This document shows, piece by piece, positions 9,045 through 18,336 of a stretch of DNA of 64,000 nt. The notes beneath the pieces are model-generated. The model saw only the letters and a list, made by a program, of their open reading frames with translations. It made no database searches and was not told where the DNA came from. The translations under genes were made by a program, and so were the position numbers. This stretch comes from Phenylobacterium sp. Root700 (GTDB taxonomy: Bacteria; Pseudomonadota; Alphaproteobacteria; Caulobacterales; Caulobacteraceae). The first letter of the stretch is position 1. The number at the start of each line of letters is the position of its first letter. The DNA lies in assembly GCF_001429025.1 (NCBI RefSeq), contig NZ_LMHT01000004.1, positions 10,825 through 74,824 on the forward strand. The letters run 5' to 3'.

Positions 9045-10028
9045 CTAGCCCCAAAGCTCGACCGGCGTCGGGTGAATCAGCGCGCCGTCAAAGACCAGTC
9101 CAGGCTTACGATCCCTGGCCAGCAGCAACGGCCCGTCCAGATCGACCACGTCGGCGCCCTGGGCGATGATCATCGCCGGCGCCATGGACAGCGAGGTCGC
9201 CACCATGCAGCCGGCCATCACCTGCAAGCCCAGCGCCCGCGCCTGCGCCACGACCATCAGCGCCTCGGTCAGCCCCCCGGCCTTGTCGAGCTTCACGTTC
9301 ACCGCGCCGTAGCGGCGCGCGCAGACCGCCAGATCGGCGCGGGTGTGCAGGCTCTCGTCGGCGCACAGCACCACCGGGCTCTCGTAGCCCTCCAGCGCCC
9401 CGTCCTCCTCGGCCTTCAAAGGCTGCTCGATCATCTTCACGTCGAGCCGCGCGAAGTCGCCCGCCAGGCGCTTCAGATCCTCGAACTCCAGCCCCTCGTT
9501 GGCGTCGACCACCAGCCGGGCCTTGGGCGCGGCGGCCCGCACCGCGATCACGCGGTCAAGATCGTCAGCCCCGCCGATCTTCAGCTTCAAGAATGGACGC
9601 CGCGCCGCCATCCGTGCGGCCTGGGCCATGGCTTCGGGCGTATCCAGGCTGATGGTGTAGCAGGTCTTCACCGGGTCGAGCCGCGGCCGGCCTGCGTGCT
9701 TCCAGGCTGGAACGCCGGAGAGCTTGGCCTCCAGGTCCCAGAGCGCGCAGTCGACGGCGTTGCGCGCGGCGCCGGCCGGGGCCAGGTCCTGCAAGGCCTG
9801 CCGCGAGAGACCGCCCTCAATGGCGCCCCTCAGCGCCTCGACCCGCGCCACCTCGCCGTCCATGGTCTGGCCGTAGCGCCCATAGGGGACCGCCTCGCCG
9901 CGCCCGATCGCGCCGTCCTGGCTGATCTCGACCACGAGGACATGGGCCTCGGTCTTCGCCCCCCGCGCGATGACGAAAGCGCTAGCCAGCGGCCAGTGCT
10001 CGTCACGGACGGTGAGGCTCGCCGTCAA
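9045..10028 (-). CDS. Dipeptide epimerase / enolase-superfamily enzyme (DgcA-like)
   Basis: 327 residues, muconate-lactonizing subgroup of the enolase superfamily. The barrel shows the K-x-K catalytic motif in FLKLKIGGADD, metal-binding Asp in VVDANEG, Glu in MIEQP and Asp in LCADESLHT, then the second catalytic Lys in AVNVKLDKAGGL. The AlaDL-Glu/dipeptide epimerase group has exactly this set, and so does the N-acetyl-D-glutamate racemase DgcA; the sequence alone does not separate them. The start overlaps the end of the upstream tipN-like gene by 4 bases, so the two are coupled. Confidence 0.82.
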   Translation of the reverse strand: MTASLTVRDEHWPLASAFVIARGAKTEAHVLVVEISQDGAIGRGEAVPYGRYGQTMDGEVARVEALRGAIEGGLSRQALQDLAPAGAARNAVDCALWDLEAKLSGVPAWKHAGRPRLDPVKTCYTISLDTPEAMAQAARMAARRPFLKLKIGGADDLDRVIAVRAAAPKARLVVDANEGLEFEDLKRLAGDFARLDVKMIEQPLKAEEDGALEGYESPVVLCADESLHTRADLAVCARRYGAVNVKLDKAGGLTEALMVVAQARALGLQVMAGCMVATSLSMAPAMIIAQGADVVDLDGPLLLARDRKPGLVFDGALIHPTPVELWG

Positions 10029-12625
10029 GTCAGATCGCCGGCCGCCGCGTCGAACAGCAGGTAGGTCCGTCCGGCTTCGGAGTTCAGCAAGGTCTCCACC
10101 AGAATGCCCCCTTGATCGCGCTCGGCGGCGTCTTCCAGCAGACCGTGATAGCGGCCGAGATACTGCACGACCTGACGCTTCAACGCCTCGTCGGTGAACA
10201 GCCGGCGCGCCAGACGACGGGTGGCGGCCGGCGCCAGCTTGCGCACCACCTCGCGTCCGCCTTCGGCGTCCTGGGCCTGCAGAATCGCGGCGATCTCATG
10301 CAGCCGGGTACGCGGCAACAGCGCGGTCGGGTCGATGCCCATCGCGCCGATCTCGGCGGCCAGGACCTCCTCCAGCGGCGCGTGCTGGACTTCAGGTTCC
10401 GGCTCCGGCGCCGGTTCCGGCTCTTCGGCCTCATCGATGGAGGACAGCAGATCCTTCCAGGTCCAACCCTCGCTGCTCGGCTCCTCGCTGCGTCCGCCGG
10501 CCTGCTCGAAGACCGTCGAGAACTCGGCGTCGGTCGCCGTGGGGGTGAGCCGCAGGCGCGGGCGGGACGCATCGCGCGCATCCTTGGTCGGCGGCGGCGG
10601 GATCGGCTCGTTCAGTTCGAGCTCGACATCGGCGTCCAGCAGTTCGTCCAGCAGCGGGTCGCTCTTGGCCTGCGGTACGAAGACCGGTTCAGGCGGCGCT
10701 TCGGCGATCCGCTCCGGCGCGGGTCGGGTGTTGCGCGCCGGACGCTCGCGCGGAACTGGCGGCGTCAGATGGGCCGAGCTCGCGACCGTTCCCATCAGCC
10801 GGACGGCTTCGCTGAGCATCTCGTAGTTGCGGCGCACCCGATCCTGGAACGCCTCGTCGATGGCCTGGGTCTCGTCGGCGGTGCGCCGGGCATGATCCAT
10901 CAGGTCGTCGATGCTGTCGGAAACCGCCTGACGAACCTCTTCGGCCTGACCACGGGCCGCGGCCGGCAGCTTGACGGCGCGGTCCTCGATGGCGCCCAGC
11001 ATGGCGGCCAGTTCGTCCAGGGTGGCGCGCGCGGCGCGGGCGCCCTCGTCCAGCTTGCGGATCGTCGTCGCACCGGCCTCATCGACCATCCTGGCCGACT
11101 GCTCGATCAGGGCGCGAGCTTCATCCAGGCGGGCCTCGAACACCTTGTTGGCCTGCTGGCCGGCGGTAAAGGCGGCCTCGGACAGTTGGTCGACCTGGTT
11201 GCGCGCGGTCTCGGCGTGCCGCTCGGCGGCCTGCCGGGTCTGCTCGGCGGCGCCGGTAAGGGCCGCGATCGTCGTCTGGGTCTGTTCCTCCAGCCGGGCC
11301 CGCTCAGTGGCGGCGGCCTGCGAGACCGCCTCCATCGAGTGCAGGGTCGACTGCCCGAATTCGTCGCGTTCGGCCTTGGCGGAATCCGCCAGCTCCCGGA
11401 ACTGTTCGCTGGCCTCGCTCATCAACTGGCGCAGAGCCTCGCCGCCCTTCACCGCGCGGTCGCCCATCTCGGCGGCCGACAGCCGGGCCTGGCCGATGAA
11501 CTCGGAAAGCTGGGCGGTATGGGTTTCGGCCTGGGCCGCGAAGCTCTCGTGATCGGCGCGCAGCGCGTGCGCCACGCTGACCAGTCCCGCGCGTTGCTCG
11601 GTCAGGCCGGCCTCAACCACCCTGATCTGGTCGGTGACGCCTAGCCCGGCGGTCTCCAGGCGGGCGATATGCCGGGTCAGGTCGTCGGCGGCGGTGCGCG
11701 CCACGTCGCTGGTTTCGCCGGCCGCCGCCGCCAGGTCGGCGGCGCGCGCCGCCAGCGAGGCTTCGGCTTCACGCAATTGGGTCTCGGCGAGGTCCGAGGC
11801 CTCGGCGACCATCTTGGCCTGCTGGGTGATGGCGTCGGTCACCGCCGCCGCCTGGCTGTCCAGGGCCTGGGCCAGTCCGCCCAACTCGGTGCGCTCGCGT
11901 CCCAGGCTTTCGGTCAGGCCGCTCGCGGTCCGCACCGCATTGGCGGCCACATCGACCAGCTTCTCGCTTTCGGCGGCCAGGGCCTGGCGCAGGGCGAGGA
12001 TGGTCTCGCGCGCCTCCTGGGCGGCTGAGCCGGCGCGGACGATCTCGTCGCGCACGGCCTGGATCACATCGGCGGTTTGAGCGCCCGCGGCCATGGCCGG
12101 GGTCACCATCTCGTCGGCCAGGGCCTTGGCGCGCTTGGTCTCGACGCCAAGCTTCTGACCCTGACGAACCACATAGGCCGACAGCCAAATCAGCGCCGCC
12201 GGACCGATCGCCAACAGGATGAAGACCAAGGCCGCGAAGGGCTCGAAATCGAACGGGGCCACCGACCGGCGATACCCCCAGGCGAAGGCGATGGGGGCGC
12301 AGGCCCACAGCACCGAGACGACGAAGGCGACCAGATAGATCGGCCAGCCTGGCGGCACGGCGTCGTTCCCCGGCCGCAGGACTTCGGGACGATGCGCCAA
12401 CGTGTTCGTCGACGTCGCCGCCGCGAGCTTGCCAGGCGATGAAGCGGCGGCGCGCGGAGGCGCCGACTGCGGCGGGGCCGCCAGTTCGCCCGTAGGCGGC
12501 GGAGCAATGGCGAAGGCCTCGTCAGCCTCCTGGGCCGCGGCCTGAGCCTCGGCGTTCGTGATCCCCGCGCCCTCGCCGTCAAGGGATTGGAAATCAACCG
12601 GTTGGTGCCGCTTTTTGATCTTCAT
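10025..12625 (-). CDS. tipN: TipN-like polarity protein: two membrane segments plus long coiled coil
   Basis: 866 residues. A Pro/Ala-rich cytoplasmic N-terminus (about 1-93) leads to two membrane helices (about 94-118 and 130-153) joined by a short loop, then about 500 residues of Ala/Glu/Gln/Arg-rich heptads predicted as coiled coil, an acidic Pro-rich linker, and a compact helical C-terminus. This order and length match TipN, which marks the new pole in Caulobacter and steers flagellum placement and chromosome partition. Identification rests on architecture and partial recall of sequence, not on a search. It is the first gene of a two-gene unit with the epimerase. Confidence 0.7.
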   Translation of the reverse strand: MKIKKRHQPVDFQSLDGEGAGITNAEAQAAAQEADEAFAIAPPPTGELAAPPQSAPPRAAASSPGKLAAATSTNTLAHRPEVLRPGNDAVPPGWPIYLVAFVVSVLWACAPIAFAWGYRRSVAPFDFEPFAALVFILLAIGPAALIWLSAYVVRQGQKLGVETKRAKALADEMVTPAMAAGAQTADVIQAVRDEIVRAGSAAQEARETILALRQALAAESEKLVDVAANAVRTASGLTESLGRERTELGGLAQALDSQAAAVTDAITQQAKMVAEASDLAETQLREAEASLAARAADLAAAAGETSDVARTAADDLTRHIARLETAGLGVTDQIRVVEAGLTEQRAGLVSVAHALRADHESFAAQAETHTAQLSEFIGQARLSAAEMGDRAVKGGEALRQLMSEASEQFRELADSAKAERDEFGQSTLHSMEAVSQAAATERARLEEQTQTTIAALTGAAEQTRQAAERHAETARNQVDQLSEAAFTAGQQANKVFEARLDEARALIEQSARMVDEAGATTIRKLDEGARAARATLDELAAMLGAIEDRAVKLPAAARGQAEEVRQAVSDSIDDLMDHARRTADETQAIDEAFQDRVRRNYEMLSEAVRLMGTVASSAHLTPPVPRERPARNTRPAPERIAEAPPEPVFVPQAKSDPLLDELLDADVELELNEPIPPPPTKDARDASRPRLRLTPTATDAEFSTVFEQAGGRSEEPSSEGWTWKDLLSSIDEAEEPEPAPEPEPEVQHAPLEEVLAAEIGAMGIDPTALLPRTRLHEIAAILQAQDAEGGREVVRKLAPAATRRLARRLFTDEALKRQVVQYLGRYHGLLEDAAERDQGGILVETLLNSEAGRTYLLFDAAAGDLT

Positions 12626-12761
12626 GGCCCGTCTAAGCCGGCCTTCCCATCCTGCGAGCGTGAATGAGCGTAACAACGCATCTCATCCCCGCCTTCGCGC
12701 CCAAGGCGAAGGATTACCGACGAACGTCGGCGACGCAAAGCACCATCGATGGGAATCTTCG

Positions 12762-12780
12762 CCGTCGGCCACGCCGACGG
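12762..12780 (-). terminator. Hairpin downstream of small secreted-type gene
   Basis: An 8-bp perfect stem (CCGTCGGC / GCCGACGG) with a 3-base loop lies 10 bases past the stop of the 12790-13041 gene. There is no T-run, so it is a weak or Rho-assisted terminator at best. Confidence 0.4.
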
Positions 12781-12789
12781 GAAACCGCG

Positions 12790-13041
12790 CTAGGCCTTGA
12801 GCATCGAGGCGCGGCCTTCGGGACAGGGCTCGCGGACCAACTTGCCGGGCTTAGCGGCCTTGATGACCACCTTCGACGAGACCTGGGTCGGCAGCCTGCG
12901 GTTGACCGTCCGCGCGACCGTGCGCTCGGCGGGGACCGGCTTGTCGACCTGTTGGGCGTCCAGCGTGACGCCGAAATGCGAGTAGGCTGCGGCGGACGAC
13001 GACACCACCACCGCGGCTACGATCTCGGTCAAAGTCTGCAT
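12790..13041 (-). CDS. Small protein of unknown function with N-terminal hydrophobic segment
   Basis: 83 residues. The N-terminus MQTLTEIVAAVVVSSSAAAYSHFG is a possible signal or anchor (quoted in part: IVAAVVVSSSAAAYS), followed by a basic region with repeated Val/Arg/Lys and two cysteine-free strands, ending near CPEGRASMLKA. GGGAGAG lies 6 bases before the ATG, which supports translation. I recognise no family. Confidence 0.55.
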   Translation of the reverse strand: MQTLTEIVAAVVVSSSAAAYSHFGVTLDAQQVDKPVPAERTVARTVNRRLPTQVSSKVVIKAAKPGKLVREPCPEGRASMLKA

Positions 13042-13165
13042 CGGAACTCTCCCGTACGTCCGATACGATTCCAGCGAGCGACGTTATACGACGGCCTTCG
13101 CGTTTCGGCGACGCGCCTCAACATGAAATTTCAGTCATGTAACACCGGTCCCATTGCGATCCGGC

Positions 13166-13696
13166 TCAGGCCGCACGTCGGAACGCCGCACCCTCGTGGG
13201 TCAGCAGCCATTGCTTGCGGTCCATGCCGCCGCCGTAGCCGGTGAGACTGCCGTCCGAGCCGATCACCCGATGGCAGGGCACGACGATCCCGATGGGGTT
13301 CGCGCCATTGGCCAGACCCACCGCCCGCATGGCGCTGGGCTTGCCGATCCGGCGGGCCAACCCCTTGTAACTGACGGTCTCGCCGACCGGGATGGTGCAG
13401 AGCGCCGTCCACACCGCGCGCTGGAAGTCGGTGCCGCCGGTCCGCCAGCGGATCTTCGACAGCGCGCCGAGATCGCCGGCGAAATAGGTCTCGAGAGCCC
13501 CGCGGATCGCGTTCGGCGCTCGCCCGGCCCTCAGGCTGGTCGGCGGGTTCTGCCGACGCAGCAGCAGGTGCATCCGGTCCTCGTGCGTGGTCCAGTCGAA
13601 CGCCCGCAGGAATCCCTCGGCGTCAGTGACCAGCAGGCCCTCGCCCACCGGCGTGGCGATGCGGTCGAGATAGAGCGCTTCAGGCGGCTTTGGCAT
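13166..13696 (-). CDS. ogt: Methylated-DNA--protein-cysteine methyltransferase
   Basis: 176 residues. The active-site motif IVVPCHRVIGSDGSLTGYGGG is split here as VVPCHRVIGSDGS and TGYGGG; the Cys accepts the alkyl group from O6-alkylguanine. The DNA-binding helix-turn-helix segment TVSYKGLARRIGKPSAMRAVG precedes it (pieces: SYKGLARRIG, SAMRAVGLANGANP). Its first 17 bases overlap the end of the Ada-AlkA gene, so both are in one operon and the cell makes base-excision and direct-reversal enzymes together. Confidence 0.92.
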   Translation of the reverse strand: MPKPPEALYLDRIATPVGEGLLVTDAEGFLRAFDWTTHEDRMHLLLRRQNPPTSLRAGRAPNAIRGALETYFAGDLGALSKIRWRTGGTDFQRAVWTALCTIPVGETVSYKGLARRIGKPSAMRAVGLANGANPIGIVVPCHRVIGSDGSLTGYGGGMDRKQWLLTHEGAAFRRAA

Positions 13697-15176
13697 GTTT
13701 GGTCTCGGAGGGGTTCTTGGGGTCCGCGGACCACAGGTGTGAAGCGGCGTAGGCCCGCCACGGACGCCAGCGCTCGGCGCGGGCCAGCAGTTCGGCCGGG
13801 GTCGGCCGCACGCCGTCAGGACCTTCCAGCGCCCGCATCAGGCCGATGTCGGCGCTGGGGAAGGCGTCGGGTTCGCGCAGCGCCCGCATGGCGATGTACT
13901 GCGCCGTCCATTCGCCGATCCCCGGCAGGGCGCGCAAGGCCGCGACCGCCTCATCCAGGCTGCGCCGGGTTCCGAACAGGTCGGGATCGGCGGCGGCGGC
14001 GTTGGCCAGGCCGACCAGGGCCCGCCCCCGTGCCCTGGGCATCGGCAGGGTCTCGACGTCGATCAGCGACAGCTGTTCCGGCGTCGGGAAGAAGTGGGTC
14101 AGGCCGAGCTTGCCCGCCGCCTCGTCCTCCAGCGGCGAGCCGTGGGCCGCCGTAATCTTGCCTGCCAGCACCCGCGCGGCCTGGACGGTGATCTGCTGGC
14201 CCAGCACCGCGCGCACCGACAGCTCGAAACCATCCCACGCCCCCGGCGCCCGCAGGCCCGGACGCGCCGCCACCAACGGCGCTAGATCGGGATCTTCCGA
14301 AAGGTGCGCGGCGATCACCGCCGGGTCGGCCGCCAGGTCAAAGACCCGCCGCACGCGGGCGATCACCGCCGGCCAGACCTGGACCTTCGGGAACCGCAGG
14401 GTGGCGCGCAGATAGGCGCCCTCCCCCGGCTCGATCATGATCACGCCCCGAGCTTCGCCGAACGCCAGGGTCCGCGCGTAGCGGCCGTCACGGACGCTCT
14501 CGACGCCCGGAATGGCCCGCGCGGTCAGGAAGGCCAGCATCGCGTCCCAGTCGTAGGGCGCGCGATAGGGCAGCCGGATGCTCGCCGCCCCGCCGTCGCC
14601 GGCGGCGATCTCGGCCCCGCCCAGCCGGCGCAGCTTGGCCGGCGGCCGGTCAAACAGTTGCTGGAAGGTCTCGTTGAACCGCCGCACGCTGCCGAAGCCG
14701 GCGGCCAGGGCCACCTCGGCCATCGGCATCCGCGTCTCGTGCAGCAGTTGCTTGGCCAGCAGCACCCGCCGAGTCTGCGCCACGGCCACCGGCGAGGCGC
14801 CGACATGCTGCTGGAACAGCCGCCGAAGCTGGCGTTCGCCGACCCCCAGCCGGTTGGCCAGGGCGTCCACGTCGCCGGTGTCCATCGCCCCAGCCTCGAT
14901 CAGGGTCATGGCGCGCGAAACAGTGTTGGACGTCCCGCGCCAGGAGCCGAGGTCCGGCGAGGTTTCCGGCCGGCATCTCAGGCAGGGCCTGAACCCGGCC
15001 TCCTGGGCCGCCGCCGCGGAGCGGTGGAACGTCATGTTCTCGCGCTTGGGCGTGCGGGCCGGGCAGATCGGCCGGCAATAGATCCCGGTGCTCTTCACGC
15101 CGCAGAAGATCCGCCCGTCGAACCGGGCGTCACGCATCTGAAAGGCGCGGTAGCAGGCGTCGTCATCCATATCCAT
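13680..15176 (-). CDS. Ada regulatory domain fused to AlkA-type DNA glycosylase
   Basis: 498 residues with four parts: an Ada zinc/methyl-acceptor domain (about 1-75; [22 protein letters not shown] then CLRCRPE give the four cysteines, read in pieces), an AraC-type HTH region (about 85-180), an AlkA N-terminal domain (about 200-300), and an HhH-GPD glycosylase core (about 310-480) with [17 protein letters not shown] and the catalytic Asp in [12 protein letters not shown]. It should sense methylphosphotriesters, activate alkylation-repair genes and excise 3-alkylated purines. It overlaps ogt by 17 bases. No close ribosome site decides between ATG 15176 and 15170. Confidence 0.88.
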   Translation of the reverse strand: MDMDDDACYRAFQMRDARFDGRIFCGVKSTGIYCRPICPARTPKRENMTFHRSAAAAQEAGFRPCLRCRPETSPDLGSWRGTSNTVSRAMTLIEAGAMDTGDVDALANRLGVGERQLRRLFQQHVGASPVAVAQTRRVLLAKQLLHETRMPMAEVALAAGFGSVRRFNETFQQLFDRPPAKLRRLGGAEIAAGDGGAASIRLPYRAPYDWDAMLAFLTARAIPGVESVRDGRYARTLAFGEARGVIMIEPGEGAYLRATLRFPKVQVWPAVIARVRRVFDLAADPAVIAAHLSEDPDLAPLVAARPGLRAPGAWDGFELSVRAVLGQQITVQAARVLAGKITAAHGSPLEDEAAGKLGLTHFFPTPEQLSLIDVETLPMPRARGRALVGLANAAAADPDLFGTRRSLDEAVAALRALPGIGEWTAQYIAMRALREPDAFPSADIGLMRALEGPDGVRPTPAELLARAERWRPWRAYAASHLWSADPKNPSETKHAKAA

Positions 15177-15210
15177 GCGGGTGATGATCTGCCCCCGCGC
15201 CGCCCATGTC

Positions 15211-15256
15211 TCGCGGTTTTCGGACGCGACCCGTCATCAGTTCGCGGTTTTCGGAC
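15211..15256. repeat. Direct repeat in the ada-cysD intergenic region
   Basis: TCGCGGTTTTCGGAC occurs at 15211-15225 and again at 15242-15256, 31 bp apart (about three helical turns). It sits 35-80 bp upstream of the Ada-AlkA start and about 210 bp before cysD in the 288-bp divergent gap. The spacing suits a pair of protein-binding sites on one DNA face, plausibly for the Ada-type regulator itself. No other function is visible in the gap. Confidence 0.55.
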
Positions 15257-15464
15257 ATGGCTGCAAACCAGAGGCTTGCGCGAGGCCGGCTCCAATTTCC
15301 TCGTCGCCCTGTCAGTAAAACTCTATCGTCATCGACGGTCGGGTCCCGTAAGCCGTCGCTCAGGGCCAATCCGCAAGCCGCCAAACACGGGCGAGCGGAT
15401 TTTTTCGTCATTAGTTTACAAGCAGGGTTCGGCCCCCGAGGTTCATGTGCAAGGTACAGCCCTG

Positions 15465-16394
15465 ATGCAGGCCACAGCGCCCGCGATCGCCCCCGAAACC
15501 CTGACCCATCTTCAGCGCCTGGAAGCCGAGAGCATCCACATCATGCGCGAAGTGGCGGCCGAGGCCGAGCGTCCGGTGATGCTCTACTCGATCGGCAAGG
15601 ACTCGGCCGTGATGCTGCATCTCGCGGCCAAGGCCTTCTATCCGTCCAAGCCGCCGTTCCCGCTGCTGCACGTCGACACGACCTGGAAGTTCCGGGCCAT
15701 GTACGAAATGCGCGAGCGCATGGCCAAGGAGCTCGGCTTCGAGCTGCTGGTCCACAAGAACCCGGAAGCGGTTGAGCGGGACATCAATCCCTTCGATCAC
15801 GGCTCGGCCCTGCACACCGACCTGTGGAAGACCGAGGGCCTGAAGCAGGCGCTCGACAAGTACGGCTTCGACGCGGCCTTCGGCGGCGCCCGTCGCGACG
15901 AGGAGAAGTCCCGCGCCAAGGAGCGCATCTTCTCGTTCCGCTCGGCCCAGCATCGCTGGGACCCGAAGAACCAGCGCCCCGAGCTCTGGCATCTCTACAA
16001 CGCGCGCAAGAACCCCGGCGAAAGCGTCCGGGTGTTCCCGATCTCCAACTGGACCGAGTTGGACATCTGGCAATACATCCACCTGGAAAACATCCCGATC
16101 GTGCCGCTGTACTTCTCGCAGGTCCGGCCGGTGGTGGAGCGCGACGGCGCGCTGATCATGGTCGATGACGATCGGATGCCGCTGCGTCCCGGCGAAACGC
16201 CGCAGATGAAGTCGGTCCGCTTCCGCACGCTCGGCTGCTACCCGCTGACCGGCGCGGTCGAAAGCACCGCCGCCACCCTGCCCGAGATCATCCAGGAGAT
16301 GCTTCTCACCACCACCAGCGAGCGTCAGGGCCGCATGATCGACCACGACCAGGCCGCCTCGATGGAGAAGAAGAAGCAGGAGGGCTATTTCTGA
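15465..16394 (+). CDS. cysD: Sulfate adenylyltransferase subunit 2
   Basis: 309 residues, usual length. The PP-loop [16 protein letters not shown] binds ATP, and [33 protein letters not shown] and the C-terminal [11 protein letters not shown] are conserved in CysD. With CysN it makes adenylylsulfate from sulfate and ATP. The frame is open far upstream, but ATG 15465 gives the family N-terminus ([20 protein letters not shown]). Its stop overlaps the cysNC start by one base (TGATG). Confidence 0.93.
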   Translation: MQATAPAIAPETLTHLQRLEAESIHIMREVAAEAERPVMLYSIGKDSAVMLHLAAKAFYPSKPPFPLLHVDTTWKFRAMYEMRERMAKELGFELLVHKNPEAVERDINPFDHGSALHTDLWKTEGLKQALDKYGFDAAFGGARRDEEKSRAKERIFSFRSAQHRWDPKNQRPELWHLYNARKNPGESVRVFPISNWTELDIWQYIHLENIPIVPLYFSQVRPVVERDGALIMVDDDRMPLRPGETPQMKSVRFRTLGCYPLTGAVESTAATLPEIIQEMLLTTTSERQGRMIDHDQAASMEKKKQEGYF

Positions 16395-18298
16395 TGGCCC
16401 ACCAATCCGACCTCATCGCTGAAGACATCGAGGCCTATCTCAAGGCCCACGAGCACAAGAGCCTGCTGCGGTTCCTGACCTGCGGCTCGGTGGACGACGG
16501 CAAGTCGACCCTGATCGGCCGCCTGCTCTACGACTCAAAGATGATCTTCGAGGACCAACTCGCGGCCCTTGAAGCTGACTCCAAAAAGGTCGGCACCCAG
16601 GGCGGCGAGATCGACTTCGCCCTGCTGGTCGACGGCCTGGCCGCCGAGCGCGAGCAAGGCATCACCATCGACGTCGCCTACCGGTTCTTCTCGACCGACA
16701 AGCGCAAGTTCATCGTCGCCGACACCCCCGGCCACGAGCAGTACACCCGCAACATGGTGACCGGCGCCTCGACCGCCGACGCCGCCATCATTCTGATCGA
16801 CGCGCGCAAGGGCGTGCTGACCCAGACGCGCCGCCACTCCTACCTCGTCAGCCTGCTGGGCATCCGCCACGTCGTCCTGGCCATCAACAAGATGGACCTG
16901 GTCGGCTGGAGCCAGGAGGTGTTCGACACCATCCTGGCCGAGTACCGCGACTTCGCCGACCAGATCGGCATCAAGCAGTTCACCGCCATCCCGATGTCGG
17001 CGCTGAAGGGCGACAATATCACCGCCCATAGCCACGCCGCCCCCTGGTACGACGGCCCGGCTCTGCTGCCGCTGCTGGAAACCCTGCCGGTCGACGATGA
17101 CCTGCGGGACAAGCCGTTCCGCATGCCGGTCCAGTGGGTCAACCGCCCCAACCTCGACTTCCGCGGCTTCTCGGGCCTGATCTCGTCGGGCACGATCCGT
17201 CCGGGCGACAAGATCAAGGCCCTGCCATCGGGCCGCGAAAGCACGGTCGAGCGCATCGTCACCTTCCGTGACGATCTGGACGTGGCGGTCGCCGGTCAGT
17301 CGGTGACCCTGACCCTGACCGACGAGATCGACATCTCGCGCGGCGACGTGCTCTCCGAAGCCGGCTCCCCGCCTCCAGTCGCCGATCAGTTCGAGGCGAC
17401 GGTGGTGTGGATGGACGACGAGGCCATGCTGCCTGGCCGTCCCTATCTGCTGAAGCTCGGAACCCGCACCGTCTCGGCCCAGATCACCGAGCCCAAGTAC
17501 AAGATCAATGTGAACACCCTGGAGCACCTGGCCGCCAAACGGCTGGAGCTCAACGAGATCGGTGTCTGCAACCTGTCGCTGGACGCGCCGATCGCGTTTG
17601 ACGCCTACACCGACAACCACGATCTGGGCGGCTTCATCCTGGTCGACCGGATTTCCAACCGCACGGTCGGCGCGGGCATGCTGCACTTCGCCCTGCGCCG
17701 CAGCCAGAACATCCACTGGCAGGCCCTGGACGTCGACAAGAACAGCCGCGCGGCGCTGAAGGGTCAACGCGGCCGGGTCGTCTGGCTGACCGGCCTGTCG
17801 GGCTCGGGCAAGTCGACCATCGCCAACTTGGTCGAGAAGCGCCTGCACGCCGACGGTCGCCACACCTACCTGCTGGACGGCGACAATGTCCGCCACGGCC
17901 TGAACAAGGACCTGGGCTTCACCGACGAGGATCGCGTCGAGAACATCCGCCGCGTGGCCGAGGTCTCCAAGCTGATGGTCGACGCCGGCCTGATCGTGCT
18001 GGTCTCGTTCATCTCGCCGTTCCGCGCCGAGCGCCGCCTGGCCCGCGATCTCCAGGCCGAGGGCGACTTCGTCGAGGTCTATGTGAACACGCCGCTGGCG
18101 GTCGCCGAGCAGCGCGACGTCAAGGGCCTCTACAAGAAGGCCCGCGCTGGCGAGTTGAAGAACTTCACCGGCATCGACAGCCCTTACGAGCCGCCTGAGC
18201 ACGCCGAGATCACCGTCGACACCACCGCCATGTCGGCGACGGAAGCGGCCGAGCGCATCGTCGCCTGGCTGGAAGGCGAACTCGACTACTCGATCTGA
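16394..18298 (+). CDS. cysNC: Bifunctional sulfate adenylyltransferase subunit 1 / adenylylsulfate kinase
   Basis: 634 residues, a natural CysN-CysC fusion. The N-terminal GTPase (about 1-440) has [31 protein letters not shown] and NKMD. The C-terminal APS kinase (about 455-634) has the P-loop [15 protein letters not shown] and [11 protein letters not shown]. Together with CysD it converts sulfate to PAPS for cysteine synthesis or sulfation. Translational coupling to cysD sets the stoichiometry. No CysH or CysI gene is adjacent. Confidence 0.94.
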   Translation: MAHQSDLIAEDIEAYLKAHEHKSLLRFLTCGSVDDGKSTLIGRLLYDSKMIFEDQLAALEADSKKVGTQGGEIDFALLVDGLAAEREQGITIDVAYRFFSTDKRKFIVADTPGHEQYTRNMVTGASTADAAIILIDARKGVLTQTRRHSYLVSLLGIRHVVLAINKMDLVGWSQEVFDTILAEYRDFADQIGIKQFTAIPMSALKGDNITAHSHAAPWYDGPALLPLLETLPVDDDLRDKPFRMPVQWVNRPNLDFRGFSGLISSGTIRPGDKIKALPSGRESTVERIVTFRDDLDVAVAGQSVTLTLTDEIDISRGDVLSEAGSPPPVADQFEATVVWMDDEAMLPGRPYLLKLGTRTVSAQITEPKYKINVNTLEHLAAKRLELNEIGVCNLSLDAPIAFDAYTDNHDLGGFILVDRISNRTVGAGMLHFALRRSQNIHWQALDVDKNSRAALKGQRGRVVWLTGLSGSGKSTIANLVEKRLHADGRHTYLLDGDNVRHGLNKDLGFTDEDRVENIRRVAEVSKLMVDAGLIVLVSFISPFRAERRLARDLQAEGDFVEVYVNTPLAVAEQRDVKGLYKKARAGELKNFTGIDSPYEPPEHAEITVDTTAMSATEAAERIVAWLEGELDYSI

Positions 18299-18304
18299 GG
18301 GATG

Positions 18305-18330
18305 GCGGACGGGGCCCAAGCCCCGTCCGC
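18305..18330. terminator. Bidirectional hairpin between cysNC and gdhA
   Basis: A perfect 11-bp stem (GCGGACGGGGC / GCCCCGTCCGC) with loop CCAA lies in the 38-base gap between two convergent genes. It lacks a T-run in either direction. Confidence 0.65.
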
Positions 18331-18336
18331 TCCCGA

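Noticed and set aside
13154..16394. Long plus-strand open frames (for example 13154-14155 and the 14304-15464 extension of cysD)
   Set aside because: They are antisense to ogt and the Ada-AlkA gene; cysD begins at 15465 by family N-terminus.
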